Below are positions 8,301-8,337 of a stretch of DNA of 8,337 bases, piece after piece (within the stretch, counting starts at the first letter, position 1; each line of letters opens with the position of its first letter). Below the pieces are notes generated by a model. That model made no database searches. It was not told where the DNA came from and saw only the letters and a list, made by a program, of their open reading frames with translations. A program made the translations under genes and the position numbers. The stretch covers positions 1-8,337 of the forward strand of contig DAOVGU010000060.1 in NCBI GenBank assembly GCA_030672255.1, read 5' to 3'. Source of the stretch: a bacterium. GTDB taxonomy: Bacteria; Ratteibacteria; UBA8468.

Positions 8301-8337
8301 TTCCCCCTTTATCCAGAGAGGACTTTGCCTGAGCAAT
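2329..8337 (-). CDS. rpoBC: Fused RNA polymerase beta-beta' subunit (5'-partial)
   Basis: This is one uninterrupted frame of 2002 residues, entering from the right edge. It encodes the two catalytic subunits of DNA-dependent RNA polymerase as one chain. Residues 1-680 are the second half of beta: YMDIS (37-41), the EHDDANRALMG block (57-67), a charged helical insert at about 316-433 like E. coli SI2, GDKMSGRHGNKG (458-469, Lys460 and Lys468 matching E. coli K1065/K1073), and the usual ESFNVLMKEL C-terminus. Residues 681-689 are the linker. Residues 690-2002 are complete beta': zinc site 1 (Cys740, 742, 755, 758), catalytic NADFDGD (1127-1133) with three Asp, bridge helix from about 1371, zinc site 2 (Cys1465, 1539, 1546, 1549), trigger loop with Leu1583 and His1587, SI3-like insert about 1595-1757, and the standard C-terminal GLKENVIIGHFIPAGTG. 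The rifampicin clusters I and II of beta lie outside the window. The gene ends TAA and overlaps rpsL by one base. Family identity is certain. That it is one polypeptide is inferred from the open frame. Confidence 0.97.
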   Translation of the reverse strand: MAQAKSSLDKGGRFLEKEVSTRFKGTFLMTQASLVNYMDISPKQILSPTASLIPFLEHDDANRALMGSNMQRQAVPLIKPEPPLVKTGMEKVIVRDSGAVLRAEESGEVMEVDSERIVIKKVFSNPLQLKDKTVHHFRKFVRLNQDTCFHQSPIVREGERVKKGQIISDGPAISQGELALGRNVFVAFMSWHGYNFEDAILISEKLVKEDLYTSIHIKEFKVEARETPLGVEEITRDIPNLSEEALKNLDEEGIIRIGAEVKPNDILVGKISPKSETELSSEERLLRVIFGEKAKDVANTSLYVPPGISGIVVNVRKFSRSLEEKSKAEKEAERKEILKVQRTFKRRKEEILKLGAEKIKLLIPGVQKSKILPFLSVLKSRNLKRKENLESRILDLIKEEKLRGRVKNLLELIVREINRIDSQTNKLIERIKKGDDLPSDVIKRIIVEVAIKKAIAVGDKMSGRHGNKGVIARILPEEDMPYLADGTPVEIVLNPLGVPSRMNLGQILETHLGWAAGTLGISVESPVFESLSESEIKNLLKKANLPEDGKVTLYDGQAGGPFFQKVAVGYIYMMKLFHLADEKVHARSVGPYSLVTQQPLGGRAQFGGQRFGEMEVWALEGYGAAYTLQEILTVKSDDTIGRRRIYESIVKGKSFSEHRIPESFNVLMKELRGLGLDVRIEKGKEVRREISLRIAPPSTIRSWSSGEVRKAETINYRTFKPEKDGLFCEKIFGPVKDWECACGKYKKIKYKGIVCDRCGVEITTSDVRRERMAHIELATPVSYIWLFKSTANWMGLLLEMSQARLEMILYYERYVVIKPGESTYRKKELLSEEEYQRAKADYKGFKAGVGAEAIRELLKEIDLKGTKSALLRKIKSTKYRSKRKNLIKTLRIAKGLQESGVKPEWMITNIIPILPPDLRPLLPLEGGRFATSDLNDLYQRVINRNNRLKRLLKLRAPEIIIRNEKRMLQEAVDNLLDNGRHGNPVLGRGNRPLKSISGFLRGKQGRFRQNLLGKRVDYSGRAVIVVGPELKINECGLPKYMALELFAPFILRELRKREYIHTISSAKRALEKNEPEVWEILEEVIKNHLVLLNRQPTLHRLSIQSFQPRLIEGNVIKLHPLVCSAFNADFDGDQMAVHVPLSPEAEMEANLLMSAATHILSPANGKPIVTPTQDIIVGCYYLTSIEPKEPGPEIYSNSNEAIANYHSGRLSLHTKIKVQIENEIRETTVGRILFNEILPAGLDFKNLLINKDVLGRLIDEIFSKFGYQETIKFLDDVKELGFRFATLGGISISIDDLIIPEKKKDLVERAKFQTDRFERDNRKGIITDGERYNKVIDVWASFTNKIAEEVFFALDKSQGNGYFNPIFVMVDSGARGTHTQVNQLAGMRGLMTRPTRRITGGIGEIIEAPVISNFKEGLNVLEYFISTHGGRKGLVDTALKTSDAGYLSRRLIDVVQNVVITEEDCGSIDGVLIGPILEGEKIVVSLKERIVGRVALDNVVDIITDKVIAKSNEVITPEIADTIAAAGIEKIRIRSVLTCKSEHGICRKCYGWNLATRRLAESGEAVGIVAAQSIGEPGTQLTLRTFHYGGVASRIVGESRIKSKYAGRVRLRNLKIVIGKNRERVVLNKDGEIAIYDERDREIEGYSTLAGAHLKVKEGQSVSAGTLLAEWDPYIIPIFTEEDGKVRFQDIEKGLTVKEEMGKIAGIKGKVIIEHKENLEPAILIERKRKIVAYYHLPVGANLIVREGQRVRKSDLLAKIPRVSGRMQDITGGLPRVSELFEARHPKNPAILSKIDGIAKILKSSKGERIIQIRSSTGTVQEESVPVRKRLNVSSGEYVVAGEKLTDGSEVLDDILKIGGERKVREYLLDEIREVYRLEGVTINDKHLEIIIRQMLSKVRVKDPGDTLLLGDEAIDRFKFQRINEEMLGKGKRPAEGTPMVLGITRVALSCDSFISAASFQETTRVLTEAAVTGRSDPLYGLKENVIIGHFIPAGTGFVKPK
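6262..6312 (-). other. beta/beta' fusion junction
   Basis: The beta C-terminus (GLGLDVRI) runs through EKGKEVRRE into the first conserved strand of beta' (ISLRIAPPSTIRSW), with no in-frame stop and no in-frame ATG. The short leader that normally precedes this strand in free RpoC is gone. An in-frame TTG sits at 6312-6310. An SD-like AGGAGAGAG sits at 6279-6271, directly before ATT (6270) and CTG (6264). Out of frame there is an ATG that hits a stop after three codons, and a TAG at 6280-6278. These could be relics of separate genes or allow weak internal initiation. The simplest reading is a true in-frame fusion. Confidence 0.85.

Overview
The window is one stretch of a bacterial core-information operon, read entirely on the minus strand. 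In transcription order (right to left) it holds a fused RNA polymerase beta/beta' gene (rpoBC, 5' end cut by the window edge), rpsL (ribosomal protein S12), rpsG (S7) and fusA (elongation factor G, 3' end cut by the other edge). The order rpoB-rpoC-rpsL-rpsG-fusA is a common bacterial arrangement in which the str operon follows the polymerase genes. I see no real gene on the plus strand, no tRNA or rRNA gene, and no CRISPR array.

The organism looks like a Gram-negative-type (diderm) bacterium of moderate, slightly AT-rich base composition. The beta part has a long charged helical insert in the place of E. coli SI2, and the beta' part has an SI3-type insert of about 160 residues inside the trigger-loop region. 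The sequence is not close to the known Helicobacter or Wolbachia fusions as I remember them. A deep-branching or candidate-phylum lineage (for example Omnitrophota- or Aerophobota-like) is a guess that cannot be settled here.

Region by region: 8337-2329 is a single 2002-codon reading frame (plus stop) that runs from the second half of beta straight into a complete beta', joined through about nine residues. 2329-1895 is rpsL, whose ATG overlaps the rpoBC stop codon (TAATG). 1885-1415 is rpsG, nine bases further on. 1414-1249 is the only sizeable gap (166 bp). It is largely filled by a 117-bp imperfect palindrome (1300-1416) with two internal hairpins and a flanking ACCA direct repeat, which looks like a miniature inverted-repeat insertion or a structured RNA. 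1248-1 is the first 416 codons of fusA.

The genes act together in gene expression: the polymerase core, two 30S proteins (decoding centre and head/E site) and the translocase. The most notable points are the natural beta-beta' fusion with almost no linker, an archaeal/eukaryotic-like Gln in the beta' active-site NRxPTLHR motif, a seven-residue insertion after the bridge helix, the palindromic element that supplies part of the rpsG stop codon, and SD-less A-rich leaders at every visible start codon.
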